Translations under genes and position numbers: made by a program
Assembly (NCBI GenBank): GCA_948567375.1
Contig: OX419761.1
Span: 55,430,501-55,494,500 of the forward strand
Source of the DNA: Lunularia cruciata
Lineage: Eukaryota; Streptophyta; Marchantiopsida; Lunulariales; Lunulariaceae
DNA: 64,000 nucleotides
Reading direction: 5' to 3'
In this document: in pieces, positions 44,131 through 54,849 of the stretch
Numbering within the stretch: the stretch's first letter is position 1
Layout: each line of letters opens with the position of its first letter
Notes under the pieces: model-generated
Told to the model about the DNA's origin: nothing
The model's database searches: none
Seen by the model: the letters and a program-made list of their open reading frames with translations, nothing else

Positions 44131-47100
44131 TATGGTACCCACATTTTATTTTTCTTCTATTTTGTTAGAGTTTTTGAAGAAGTTAGTAAGAAAGCCAAAT
44201 TATGAAGGAAAGAATGCACAAGTGTGTCTTTAGAGTAAACCCGAAGAAGTTGACTTTGGGTTGGAAAGCAGAAGTAGTCGGATAGGAGGTATGAAGAGAA
44301 AAGTCCAAAGAAGTACTCGTCTTTGGACCACAATGCAAAGGCCGATACAAAGATGGTCTAACAACCTTTCTATGTGGCAAGAAAGTACACTTCAAGAAAC
44401 GGCAGAGGCAAGAGAAGCATGCCTTAACAATGATAGGAAATCAACATGCAAAAGAAGGGGGAGTTGATTTTGAAATTGACTAAAGAATGACTACTCTTTG
44501 GGGTAATATAAAATTGCGACTGTGAGAGGGAAATCAAATATGTCAAGTAGATATCCTATTCCTCTAAGTAGTCATCCTGCAGTAATGCATGTCAAGAAGC
44601 CAATTGAGAGTGAAATTTTCCAAAGTCTAGAAGGGGTTAGAGTGTCACATCCAAGAGAGGGAATAATTTTCCAATGCCAAAGAATGAGAGATCAAATCAT
44701 GGCAAAGAAGGTCAAGAACAAACTCACATCAAGGAGCTTCACAATTTGTAGATTAGATGTTGTAGCATGGATTAAAGTCTTGAATAGACTTCATATTACA
44801 TTTTTAGCCTAGAACTAGAATTTCAATTTCCCAAGAGTCATGGCAGAGATAGTTGCCAGTAATTGTGAGGAAGGCCCTGAAGTCAAGGGGAAGAGAGGAA
44901 ATCTAGCTTGATGGACTGAGTTGGATTGGAGGTTAGTATTGGGGAAGGAAGCAAGAGAGGCAATTGGGATCACCTTCTAATAGTTGCAAAGGAGACTGGT
45001 AATTTGCAATTCATTCTTTGCTCCGCAAATGACTAATGGTTACAAAGTGGAGTCCTATTGGGACCCAACAAAATTTGCATCATCAGAGCAATCACGGCTA
45101 TCTTCAACCTCAACAAACAACATACGTGAATATGCAGTAGGCTATCTTCTTCCACTAGATGTTTGCAAGAGTGAAGGTGAACTGGGCAAAGTGCTTCCAC
45201 CAACAAACAAGGTAGATGGTTGTCAATATGAGAACTAATTCACCTCCACATTATTTTGCACCGTTCGTAGCACATTTCTACCTTGTTTTAAATTTGCTGA
45301 CCGTAGAGGAGAAGTGATGCATGGTGTCACATTTCATCCTGATCTACAACAAGAAGTGGATGAAGAAGAGCAGTGTTACATGACACACCTTCGGGCCAAT
45401 GATGATCACCTCATCAAAATAGGACAGCAAGAGAGGGAAGAAGTAAGTAGTCTGAAGATGAAGAAGCGCTAAACCCAAAGAGGAAGAGTTGCCTCAAGCA
45501 CAGTGGAAGACCCAAATACTTACTTTGTGAGGTAGGAAGGTGGTGAGAGAAGAGACTTCAAAAACTGAGTCTAAAGAGGAGACAAAGTCTAGAGGAGGAG
45601 ACTCAAAAGAAGTGGAGCTCACATTACAAAGTGGGGAATCCAAAAGTGAGAGTGATGGAGAAGAGGAATCACAACAATCAGCTGAAGTGGAAGATGATGA
45701 AGAATTTCATGTGGTGATTGATGGTATGGAGCGAAGTGATGATCCTTGTGTAGCCTTGGTCATGGAGGAGATGGAGAACCAATGGAAGAAGGAAGACCCT
45801 ACAAGACCAAGTTCAGCTGGTAAGGAAGAAGGAAGCTCTGATGCAATACCACTGAAAGTATGAAGATCAAGACTTTGGGAGAAGGAGCCAATGGAAGAGA
45901 TGAAGTATGAAGATGGGGTCAAAGACGAAGAGAACTTTGGAGGAGTACAATACTTAACATAGGTTGTGACTCCATGGTTGGAGCTATTGAAAGCACAATA
46001 GAAGGTAATCCCGCAAGATCAAAGGAAGGTGAAGAATGAGTTGTAGATGGTGAAGTCTATGCTAGAAGAAGTAAAGGGATTGCGGGAATGTGTAGCTCAA
46101 AGAGAAGAAGAAGTTGAGGAGCTTCAAGTGGATACAGTCTTGAAGAAGAAGACTTTTGAGAAGTTGCAAGAGAGTTTTGAGTCAAGGAGAAGAGAGATGC
46201 AACGTCAAGCTAAAGCGTTGAAGGAGCAGACGATGTTGCTAACAAAGATGAAGGAGGAAGTCAATGAAGCACACATTGAAAGTATTCATGTGAAGGCAAT
46301 GGCAGTAGTGATGGAGCAGGAGTTAGAAGGCCTAAAGAAGAGTGTAGCAAGGAAAGATCAAGCATGGCAGAGAGAGTTGTCGATCTGACATCAAGAAGAA
46401 GAAAGATTGAGAGACTTGGTAAGAAGTGCTAAGTTACAGAGTTCTCAATATGTGGAGGAGAAGAAGATGCTTGCTGCTAAGTACAAAGATGAGTTGAAGA
46501 TGTACCGGGAAGAGCTAAAGGCAGAGCAATCTCAGGGATATGCATCAGAATCAGTACGAGAAGTTGCTGGAAGATTGCGAGCAATGCTGAGCATGGAGGC
46601 TGAAGGAAGATTGGAAGAAGCGAGACTACATGAGTTGAAATTGCTTGTGCAAGAAACTTGGAAGAGAAAAGCGACGGATGTTGATATGAACACACTTGTG
46701 ATTTGTTTAAGGGAGAGAGTAGATAGAAAGAAGTTGGAAGTAGGAGACAATGTCAATCTCAAATTAGATTTAGTGAATTTAGAGTTAGGGATAATTAGAA
46801 GTAGTGTGCAAGAAGATAAGAAATCCAAAGTTGTAGAAGTAGGAGTGCAAGTGTCTTTGGAGTTGTCATCTGAGACATTAGAGAAGAGTGGATTAGGAGA
46901 TAAAGAGTTAGATAAGGTACCTACTAGTGTAATTGTAGTTTAGAGTGAAAAAGTAGTAGAAACAATGAAGGATTTGCTAGTTGAAGATATACCCAAAGAA
47001 GGAGAAGTAATAGGAAGATCATTGGGTTTGGAAGCCAAAGAAGAAGTAGACATTGGATCAGATTAGTAAACAAATTTGAGATTTGAAGAAGTAGATATGA

Positions 47101-47862
47101 AGAGGTGGTTTGTCATTTTGGATCTGTAGGTAGCAAGAGTTGTTGTAGAATGGCATAGTTGTTAGTTATTGTAGATTGCTTTACTATTTAATGGAGGCAT
47201 TTGCAGTATGTTATTGTTCAGTATTGCAAATTTTTGAAGATAGATAAAGCAAAGTGCTGATTTCAGTGCTCATCGCTTGAGCTTAATTCCGAGTGTCAAC
47301 TCTGTATTTGTAATTGTGAATGTTGGGAGAGTTTTGAAGTGAAAATTAGTTTGCTTGTTGCATGTTGGATTCCATAGTCTTGATCTTCATTTTGTGTGTT
47401 TGATCTTTAGTGAAGTGAAATCTGAGCAATGCTTGATTGATCTGAGAGGAATTGTAGTGTTGGTAGTATTCTGCATTTGTGAGTGCAACGCAAAGTTGAT
47501 GTGAAGCAATTTTGATCAAGGAAGTTGTGCTTCAATGGAGAGGTGGAACACAATTCTGAGGCAAAGTCATTTTGTAGTGAAGTGCCGTCTTTGGGAGAAT
47601 TTGAATCATCACAATCAAGATTTGTTTAGACAAAATTTGCTATGTTGTGGTTATGAGTGTGAGATTTGTGACAAGTTGTTGGAATTGAGTGCTTGTTACT
47701 CTCTTTAGGGTGTGGTTTCTACCCAAGAGACTAAAGAAGGGCTTAAGAAGAATGACATTGGTGACAATTGCTTCATATTTGACCAATTCTGAATCGTATC
47801 TCTACGGGAACAAACTTTACTTTCCTGATTACCGCAAAAGTGATATTTGCCAGGTTGTCACA
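44131..47862 (+). mobile_element. CCU-8, complete 3.73-kb unit of a second subfamily
   Basis: Start TATGGTACCCACATTTTA (TG changed to TA), end GCCAGGTTGTCACA. Left flank is E3 protease (GAGAGCAGC), right flank E3 reverse transcriptase (AAGGAAGAGAAGG); in E2 these two sites are about 330 bp apart, so there is no target duplication but a deletion between. TATTTAAT box near 47185, about 676 bp before the end. The protein of this copy differs from CCU-3 in the coil and acidic part but keeps the tail. Confidence 0.85.
44700..47068 (+). pseudogene. CCU protein, subfamily 2
   Basis: N-terminal domain 44700-45240 with ICRLDVVAWIKVLNRLHITF, WTELDWRLVLGKEAREAI and NGYKVESYWDPTK, then broken. Acidic region 45540-45863 (KEVELTLQSGESKSESDGEE). 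Coil 46047-46388 (MLEEVKGLRECVAQREEEVE, ARKDQAWQRELSI) and 46407-46943 (RLRDLVRSAKLQSSQYVEEK, then ARLHELKLLVQETWKRKATD, MNTLVICLRERVDRKKLEVG and LEKSGLGDKELDKVPTSVIV). 178 residues are open at the end. Comparison with CCU-3 shows the strongest conservation in the YKVESY block and in the ARLHELKLLVQET-to-VPTS tail, so these are probably the functional parts. No function assigned. Confidence 0.75.
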
Positions 47863-49328
47863 AAGGAAGAGAAGGTGAGATTTCAAGAGATTTTCCACAA
47901 GTTCATCCATGTGTTTGCTTTTGGTTACAAGGATCTAAAGGAAATCACCTTGGAGGAGACCAAGATTGAGATGGAGTTACATGCAAGACTAGTCCGCCAA
48001 AAGCAATGTTGCATTAGCCCACCAATATCTTTGGTGGTGAAGGAGGAGATTGATAAGCTTAAGGAGGCAAGTTTTATCTTTGAGGTGGAGAATATGGAAT
48101 GGGTGTCTCCCATTGTGATTGTGAAGAAAAAGAATGGCAAGCTTTGGGTATGTGTAGATTACAAGAAGCTTAATGCTATTACTAAGAAGGACTATTACCC
48201 TTTGCCATTCATTGATGAGATCTTGGAGGAGGTTGCAGGTCATGAGAGGCACAGTTTTGGAGATGGTTATAGTGGGTATAACCAAATCAAGATTGTACTA
48301 GAGCATCAACAACTCACCACATTCATCACACCTTGGGGAAATTACGCTTTCAAGGTCATGCCTTTTAGGCTTTGCAATGCTCCAGCCATATTCCAACGGT
48401 TCATGAACAAGGTATTTGAACCTTTCATTAGGAAATTTATGAGTGACTTTATTGATGACTTTTGTGTCTATGGGAGAAAGGAGGAGCACTTTGAGCACCT
48501 AATCAAGGTCTTGCAATGCTTGGATGAGGCAAATGCATCACTCAACCCAAAGAAGTGCATTTTTGGATGTGAAGAAGGTCTACTTTTAGGGCACATCATC
48601 TCCAAGGATGGAATAGCAGTTGATCTTGAGAAGGTGAGGAAAATCTCAAACCTTCCATTCCCTTTAAGCTTGACAAAGTTACACCAATTCTTGGGGATGG
48701 TTGGGTAGTATAGGAGGTTCATCTTCTCATTTTCCAACAAGGCTTATGCATTGAAAATCTACATGAAGAAGGGTGTAGATTACATGGTGATTTTGGAGGA
48801 CAAGGAGGCTCTCAAAGCTTTTGAAGAGCTCAAGCAATCCCTTGTTGTAGCTCCAATTCTTGCTTAACCTGATTGGAGTAAGCCTTTCATCCTCTACACT
48901 AATGATTCTAATGTAGGTATAGGATGCACTCTTAGTCAATTAGACCAAGATGGGCACAATCATCCAATAGCTTATGCTAGTAGACAGATGGTTTTAGTAG
49001 AAAAGAACTACTCTGTCACGGAGAGAAGGGTTGGTAGTGATCTTCGATATCAAGAAGTCTAGACACTACTTGATTGGAGGGAAAGCCACCATTGTCACAA
49101 ATCACAAGGCTTTGAAGTAAATCTTCAACAAGCCTAATGTAGAAGGGAGACTAGCAAGATGGATGATACTCTTGTCTGAGTATGACTACACCATTGAGGA
49201 TAGGTCAAGGAAGAAACATGCAAATGCTGATTTGTTATCTAGGGCCTATGATCATGATGGAGATGAGCCAATGGATGATTCCTTCCCAGATGAGGAGCTC
49301 ATGACAATCTTAGTCTCAAGACGTTCCA
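47863..49328 (+). pseudogene. pol: E3 reverse transcriptase and RNase H
   Basis: Open to 48708: CCISPPISLVVKEEIDKLKE, FEVENMEWVSPIVIVKKKNG, FGDGYSGYNQIKI, FRLCNAPAIFQRFMNKVF and the catalytic FIDDFCVYG, then HIISKDGIAVDLEKVRKISN. A TAG at 48706-48708 (GMVG, then stop) and others at about 48866 break it. RNase H follows with a damaged DASNVAIG block (NDSNVGIG, 48903) and LLSEYDYTIEDRSRKKHANA at 49163-49369. The apparent start at 47689 is only CCU-8 3' sequence read in the same frame. Confidence 0.88.
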
Positions 49329-50600
49329 ATGGAGTACAAGGAGATTGTGGATTTTGTGACAAGAGGTAACTATCTCAAAGGGATGCATGCAAGGGAGAGG
49401 AAGGCCCTTGCAGCAAGATCTAGACCTTACACAATAGTGGAGGATATTCCTTTGCACCAAGGAGCAGATGGTCTACTTCAAAGAGCAGTGAGTAAGGAAG
49501 AGTTTGTCCTACTCATAAAGGAGTTTCATGAAGGTTTAATGTGTGGAGGACATTTTGCAAGAAAGGTGACTACTTTCAAGATTCTAGATGCAAGTTACTA
49601 TTGGAGAGGGATTTTCAGGGATTGTCTTGATTATTGCAAAACTTGTCATGTTTGTCAAGTTTTTGCTAGAAAGTCTACGTCCACTCTACCACTTAGATCA
49701 ATTTAATTGCTAACCTTTTGAGAAGTGGGGAATTGATTTTGTAGGTCCTCTCAATAGAACCCCAAGGAAAAATTGGTACATTGTGGTAGTTATTGATTAC
49801 CTTACCAAGTGGGTTGAGGCTAGACCATTGAGGGACAAGAATGAAGATGAAGTGGGTAGATTTCTTTATGAACACATTATCACTAGGTTTGGATGCCCTT
49901 TGGAGTTGGTTTTTGATAGAGGAGGAGAGTTTATAGGAAGCATCACTACAGCCATGCTACGACATTTCTCTATCACACATAGAGTATAAGCCAAATTCCA
50001 ATGGCTTGGCATAGAGAACCAACCAGAGCTTGTGCATGATGTTGGCCAAAGATGCAGAAATGGAGGGGGCTAAACATCATTGGGACAAGAGGATTCATGC
50101 ACTTTTGTGGGAGAATAGGACAACCATGAAAACTCTACCAGATATTCTCCATTTCAATTGGTATATGGTATTGAGTCTACCTTACCTATTCACTTTGATC
50201 TTCCTACCTTCCAAAGCATTCATAAGAGATTGAAGAAAGCACAAGGAAGTGATGCAAAGAATCAAGGAAGGATCAACTCATGGAGTTGGAAGAGGCAAGA
50301 GCAAGCCCATGGTTCAAGTTTGCTATGGTTCAAGTGGAGCAAGCCCAAAGGAAACAAAAGGAGAGGTATGACAGGAGGCAAGACAAGAAGAAGGTGGAGT
50401 CTTTCAAAGAAGGTGATTGGGTAATGTTATTTGATTTCATTCAATTTGAGAGTGCAAAAGAACTTTTTGCCTAAGTACTTTGGACCTTTCATAATGGAGA
50501 AGGTGTGTGGCAACTACACTTATGATCTCAAGGAGTTGGGAGGAAGACACTTTGGTAGGAATAACCATGATAAGTTGAAGATGTATCATAGAAGGTAGAG
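49329..50600 (+). pseudogene. pol: E3 integrase
   Basis: 49329-49706 gives the zinc domain (EFHEGLMCGGHF, DCLDYCKTCHVCQVFARKST). 49783-49989 gives the central domain with the second Asp (LVFDRGGEFIGSITTAMLRH). The first Asp block WGIDFVGPL lies at 49729-49755 after a stop. The catalytic Glu codon is a TAG: NSNGLA, stop, RTNQ at about 50010. C-terminal remnants follow to 50598 (HYHRR-like end). Dead copy; gene order and length agree with E1. Confidence 0.87.
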
Positions 50601-50646
50601 AGACCTTCACTTTGAGGACAAAGTGAAAACTTAGCCTAAGGGTAAA

Positions 50647-50946
50647 TGTAACACACATTTATGCATGTGTGTGGTATTGTGATATTTAGCTTTGTATTAC
50701 AAATACTTGAGAGATATTATTTATATAGAGATAAAGGATGGTTCTACATTAGTCATGATTAGCTAAAGTTAGTCATAGCTAAGAGAATGGGGACCTTACT
50801 TTAGAGGAAGTGGAAAAAATGAGCACCACTATTTTGGATTCTAATGTGTTGATTTGGTATTGTTCCTAGGTGTTTGGCTTTGAGGAAAGAGTTGAGAACT
50901 CTTGGACCCGCAAGTCTTTTTGTTTTGGATTCTTCTATAGTCCAAG
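50647..50946 (+). repeat. E3 3' LTR, first part
   Basis: Starts TGTAACACACATTTATGCAT after the tract AAGGGTAAA. Interrupted at CCAAG (50942-50946) by E4. Confidence 0.92.
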
Positions 50947-51371
50947 TGTATCAATATAGAGTTTGGCGACAAAGTTAGTAGGGCTAACAAAGTAGCAAAT
51001 AAGACAAATTAGCATAGAATATTTGAGAAGTATCTAGGAAGCTTCTCGTGAAGCTTCCCGGCTAGCTTTGCTTGCACCTCAAGTAAGTAGCTTATAGAAG
51101 GAAGCTTCTAGAAGATTCTAACTAGCTTAGCTTGCATGCCAAGTAGGAGGCTTCTAGAAGGAAGCTTCTTGAGAAGCTTCCTGGTTAACTTGGCTTGCAC
51201 TCTAAGAAAGCGGCTTGAGGAAACTTCTTGAGAAACTTCTCAAGGCATTGTATGTGTTACCTATAAATACCAAAGCCGAAGCTCATGCTAGGCATTTGGA
51301 GTTTTCCTTCATTCAAGTGTCCCAATGTGAGCTTCCATTCCTATTTCTCTCCTTGGTCTAGGTCTTTTACA
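50947..51371 (+). repeat. E4 5' LTR (425 bp)
   Basis: TGTATCAATATAGAG to GGTCTTTTACA. Followed at 51373 by the primer site. It holds GAAGCTTC-type repeats, heat-shock elements and a TATA box at 51261-51269 (CTATAAATA). It is about 70 bp longer than the 3' LTR because it has one more repeat of the CTTGCA...AAGCTTC block. Confidence 0.93.
51038..51175 (+). promoter_or_regulatory. Heat-shock elements in the E4 5' LTR
   Basis: CTTCTAGAAGATTCT at 51105-51119 is a perfect three-unit element (nTTCn-nGAAn-nTTCn). Two-unit GAAGCTTC sites are at 51038-51045 and 51050-51057, and more around 51140-51175. They lie 90-225 bp before the TATA box. Confidence 0.7.
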
Positions 51372-51372
51372 T

Positions 51373-51388
51373 TGGTATCATAGAAAGA
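51373..51388 (+). other. E4 primer-binding site
   Basis: TGGTATCATAGAAAG, one base after the LTR; close to TGGTATCAGAGC, the complement of the initiator tRNA-Met 3' end used by many plant elements. Confidence 0.8.
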
Positions 51389-51390
51389 AT

Positions 51391-52500
51391 GGGATGGATG
51401 GAATTTGTGGACCACCAAATCCACTTTTGCCAAACCATTGGGATTTTCATGTCCAAATATTACCCAAGTATCATTTCATCCAATTCATCACCTTTTGTTT
51501 TGGGCATGATTTTTTGCATATGATCACCATGTCAAAGGAACCCTTGATACTTTTGGTTGTAACTTGTGGAGACTGGTGGACGTGTTCCATCTATGTGTTA
51601 ATCAATTAGATAATTTGAGAGTTGTGGGATAGAATAGTAGCTATGGTGGCAATACTAGATGTTATCCTTACGATGCAACAACAAATCAACCACCTTACTT
51701 GATTGTTGGATGAACGAGAGCAAAAATGACAAGAATATATAGAGAGATCAATAGTTTGAGATGGAGAAGATTGCATTTAATTTCCAAAATCCAAGGTGTT
51801 TGAAGGCAAGAATCTTCTAGGAATAGTGGAGAATTTTGTGTTTGACTGCAAATATTATTTTGAAGCCACCAACCTTCAAGATGAACGGAAAAAAATTCTC
51901 TTGGCTTCTAGCCAATTAGATGGTGTGGCAAAAATTTGGTGGTGATTTTGAGTAGAGCAAGCTGAACAATAGATTGTTACACCAATTTTGATATGGGCAA
52001 AATTCAAGGATGCAATACTTAGTCAATTTCAAACTATAAATGCCACGCAAGCTGCACAAGATAAACGGGAGGAGTTAAAGTAGATTGGCTCTATAAGGAG
52101 CTATATCACACAATTTCAGAACATCATCATGCAAATTCCAAATATATAAAAAGGTGAATTTTTGGATCAATTTGTGCAAGGATTGAAGGCACAAACTAAA
52201 TTGGAGGTGACTATGCGGGAAACACAAAACATAGAAGAAGCCATGCAATTGGCTGAGTGTTTTGATTCCTTGGTTGTGATAACTTGGTCTCGACCTTGAC
52301 CTACTCAAAGCCTACTAGTACAATACACACGGGTGGAAGAACCAATCCCAATGGAGATTGATGCTATCCAATGGAGACTACTTGGTACAACGGATAGAGA
52401 AAGATTGTGAAAAAATAGAGGTTGTTTTTATTATCGCCAAGTTGGATATTGCATTGTTGAATGTCCACTTAGGAATAGGTGACCTCAACAAGTTGCCCAG
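51391..52500 (+). pseudogene. gag: E4 gag
   Basis: Reading in the best frame gives FEGKNLLGIVENFVFDCKYY, LASSQLDGVAKIWW, FKDAILSQFQTINATQAAQD, IGSIRSYITQFQNIIMQIPN and FVQGLKAQTKLEVTMRETQN, typical order of a plant gypsy capsid. The zinc knuckle at about 52425 reads CFYYRQVGYCIVEC: the second Cys and the His are both Tyr, C-to-T type changes. At least eight stops. Confidence 0.82.
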
Positions 52501-52619
52501 ATGGAGTTTGTAGAACAAAATGATAAGGGAAACAAATCCCAATAGGAGATTTTGAGCCGCCTATTGGGAGCTTCATTAGTTCCAATGGGATTGAAGGCTT
52601 GACCTATGCAAGTTTGTTG

Positions 52620-53000
52620 CACTTGCAAGGTATGAAATCTAATTGGGGTTGTAGGATTTTGGTTGATTTTGGAAGTTCAAAGAATTGCATGTCTATGCAA
52701 GTAGCAAAGGAATTGGGTATTCCTATCAAGCCAGCCAATGATTGGAAGTAGATTGATGATAGCGGATGGTAGAAAGGATTTTGCATTCCGTACCTCACAT
52801 CCTGTTACTTTTAAGATTGGGAAGGAGTATTTGGAGTATATGAGGTTTGAAGTGGCACCTCTACACTATGATGTCATTCTAGGACAACCTTGGCTTGAAC
52901 GTCATAAGGTTCAATTTGATTGGACCCAACGACAAATTCAAGTACAACACCAAGGTAGGAATTTTTGATTAGGTTGTCTTACACCTCTGAGTAAGATACC
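52620..53000 (+). pseudogene. E4 aspartic protease
   Basis: ILVDFGSSKNCMSMQVAKEL at 52650-52710 carries the active-site block (DFGS in place of D-T/S-G). After a shift, 52738-52968 gives FRTSHPVTFKIGKEYLEYMR and YDVILGQPWLERHKVQFDWT, the end of the protease. Between it and the reverse transcriptase is a short linker with three imperfect repeats of about 60 bp (53020-53190, EQALKxxESLDGKFV type). Confidence 0.75.
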
Positions 53001-53028
53001 TAAGAATTGTCAGTCCTAGGATGGGAAG

Positions 53029-53190
53029 TTGGTTGAGAAGGTAGACATGGAGTATGCCTTGAAGGAAGAAGAGCCCCAAGATGTGAAGTTTGCTAAGAAG
53101 GGAACCGCGGAGCAAGCTTTGAAGAGAGGTGAGTCCCTAGATGGGAAGTTTGTTAGTGAAGCAGCCAAAGAGCAAGCTTTGAAGGAAGAT
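53029..53190 (+). repeat. Imperfect tandem repeat in the E4 protease-RT linker
   Basis: Three units of about 60 bp: MEYALKEEEPQDVKFAKK, AEQALKRGESLDGKFVSE and KEQALKEDRPAF. Each holds AAG(TT)TTG and an AAGCTTTGAAG or ATGCCTTGAAG core. In frame with RT. Confidence 0.7.
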
Positions 53191-53199
53191 AGGCCTGCT

Positions 53200-54640
53200 T
53201 TTAAGGTGTGGATCAAGCCGATTGCACAAGGACAATCTGAGGAGAGCCGAGAGCCTCATCAAGCAAGGGTTCATCAGATAGTTCAAGAGTTTGCGGACGT
53301 GTTTCCATATGATCTACCAAAGGGATTACCCTCCGATCGTGGTATACCCTTCAAGATTAAGTTATTGCCAGGGAGTACTCCAATGACTAAACCAATCTAT
53401 AGGCTCTTACCAAAGGAGTTGGAGGAGTTGCAAACAACACTTACAAATTTGTTGGAGAAGGACTTCATACAACATAGTACCTCTCCTTGGGGAGCACCGG
53501 TACAATTTGTTCCAAAGAAGGATGGAGGACTTTGTTTTTTTATTGACTATCGTGGGCTCAATAAGCAATAGTGAAGAATGCATATCCCTTGCCTTGGATT
53601 GATGACTTGCTTGATCAATTGAGTGGAGCACAATACTTTTCCAAGCTAGATCTTTGTAGTGGCTATTGGCGAATCCCCATTGATAGGGAGGATGTGCAAA
53701 AGACTATCTTTTGCACAAGGTATGGGCTTTTTGAGTGGAGAGTTCTACCTTTTGGCTCACTAATGCCCAAGTAGTATTCATGGATTAGATGCATTGTGTG
53801 TTGGATGGACTATTGGATTGGTACGTGGTGGTGTTCTTGGATGATATCTTAATCTATAGCAAGATAGAGGTAGAATATGTGAATCATGTATGAGAAGTCC
53901 TAAGACGACTATGACAATGGAAATTTTATTGCAAGAAGTCAAAGTGTTCCTTTTGGCAAAAGGAAGTTACCTTCTTAGGTCACAAGATCTCATCAGAGGG
54001 GATCAAGATGGAAGGAGAAAATCAAGGCCATTACTGATTGGCCTACTCCAAAGGATGCTACAGAAGTATGAGCATTTAATTGGTTGACCAATTTTCATCG
54101 ACAATTCATCCATTATTATGCTCATGTGGTTGCACCATTGATTGACCTCTTAGGGAAGGACTCAAGCTGCCAGTGGACCATCAAGCACAAAGAAGCATTC
54201 CAGAAGTTGAAACATATGGTATCTTCAAGACCCATTCTTCAACCATATGATCCTCAACTACCTTGTGTGGTTGATTTTGATGCTTCTAACTTTGCAATTG
54301 GAGCCATGTTGCAACAAGAATTCCCGGATGGACTACATCCCATTGCCTTTGTGTCTTGCCGACTCAATACGGCTGCAAGAAACTACTTTGCTTGAGATCA
54401 AGAACAACTTGCAATGGTATATGCCACTAAGCTATGGAGGCATAACCTCTTGGGGAAACAAGTGATCATGCAAACTGAGCACAAACCATTGTTGCAGACC
54501 TTACACTTGGAACACATGAAGAGTCAACACCATTGATGGGAGGAACAACTCTAATTGTTTGACATCAAACTTGAGTACAAACTAGGTTGGTTCTATGTCA
54601 TCCTTGATGCTTTATCAAGACAACCTGATTTGAAGTCTCT
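53200..54640 (+). pseudogene. pol: E4 reverse transcriptase and RNase H
   Basis: RT start in 53029-53571: FADVFPYDLPKGLPSDRGIP, TKPIYRLLPKELEELQTTLT, WGAPVQFVPKKDGGLCFFID. A stop at 53569 and then 53571-53774 with YPLPWIDDLLDQLSGAQYFS, KLDLCSGYWRIPIDREDVQK. The catalytic block VVVFLDDILIYSK is near 53828, followed by FLGHKISSEGIKMEG. RNase H in 54084-54395 has LPCVVDFDASNFAIGAMLQQ (catalytic Asp) and ends near 54620 with LDALSRQPDLKSL. Catalytic residues of RT are kept although the frame is broken. Confidence 0.88.
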
Positions 54641-54849
54641 TCCTCTCATCACAACGGCAATTACAACGGTTTCAAGTGACTCCAAGGTCCAAAAAAAGTT
54701 TTAGTCAGCTCTACAACAAGATCCCTTCTTCCAAATGGTACATGGTCACCTTATAGCATGCAATAAGGAGTACAACACCTTCTCTATCAAGGAGGGCCTT
54801 CTATTCCATGAGGACTGGATCTATGTTCCAACCAAAGGTGATCTTTGAC

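Noticed and set aside
47689-47862. Extended N-terminus of the E3 reverse transcriptase frame
   Set aside because: These codons are the 3' end of CCU-8 that happens to be open; E1 and E2 have different sequence before the enzyme.
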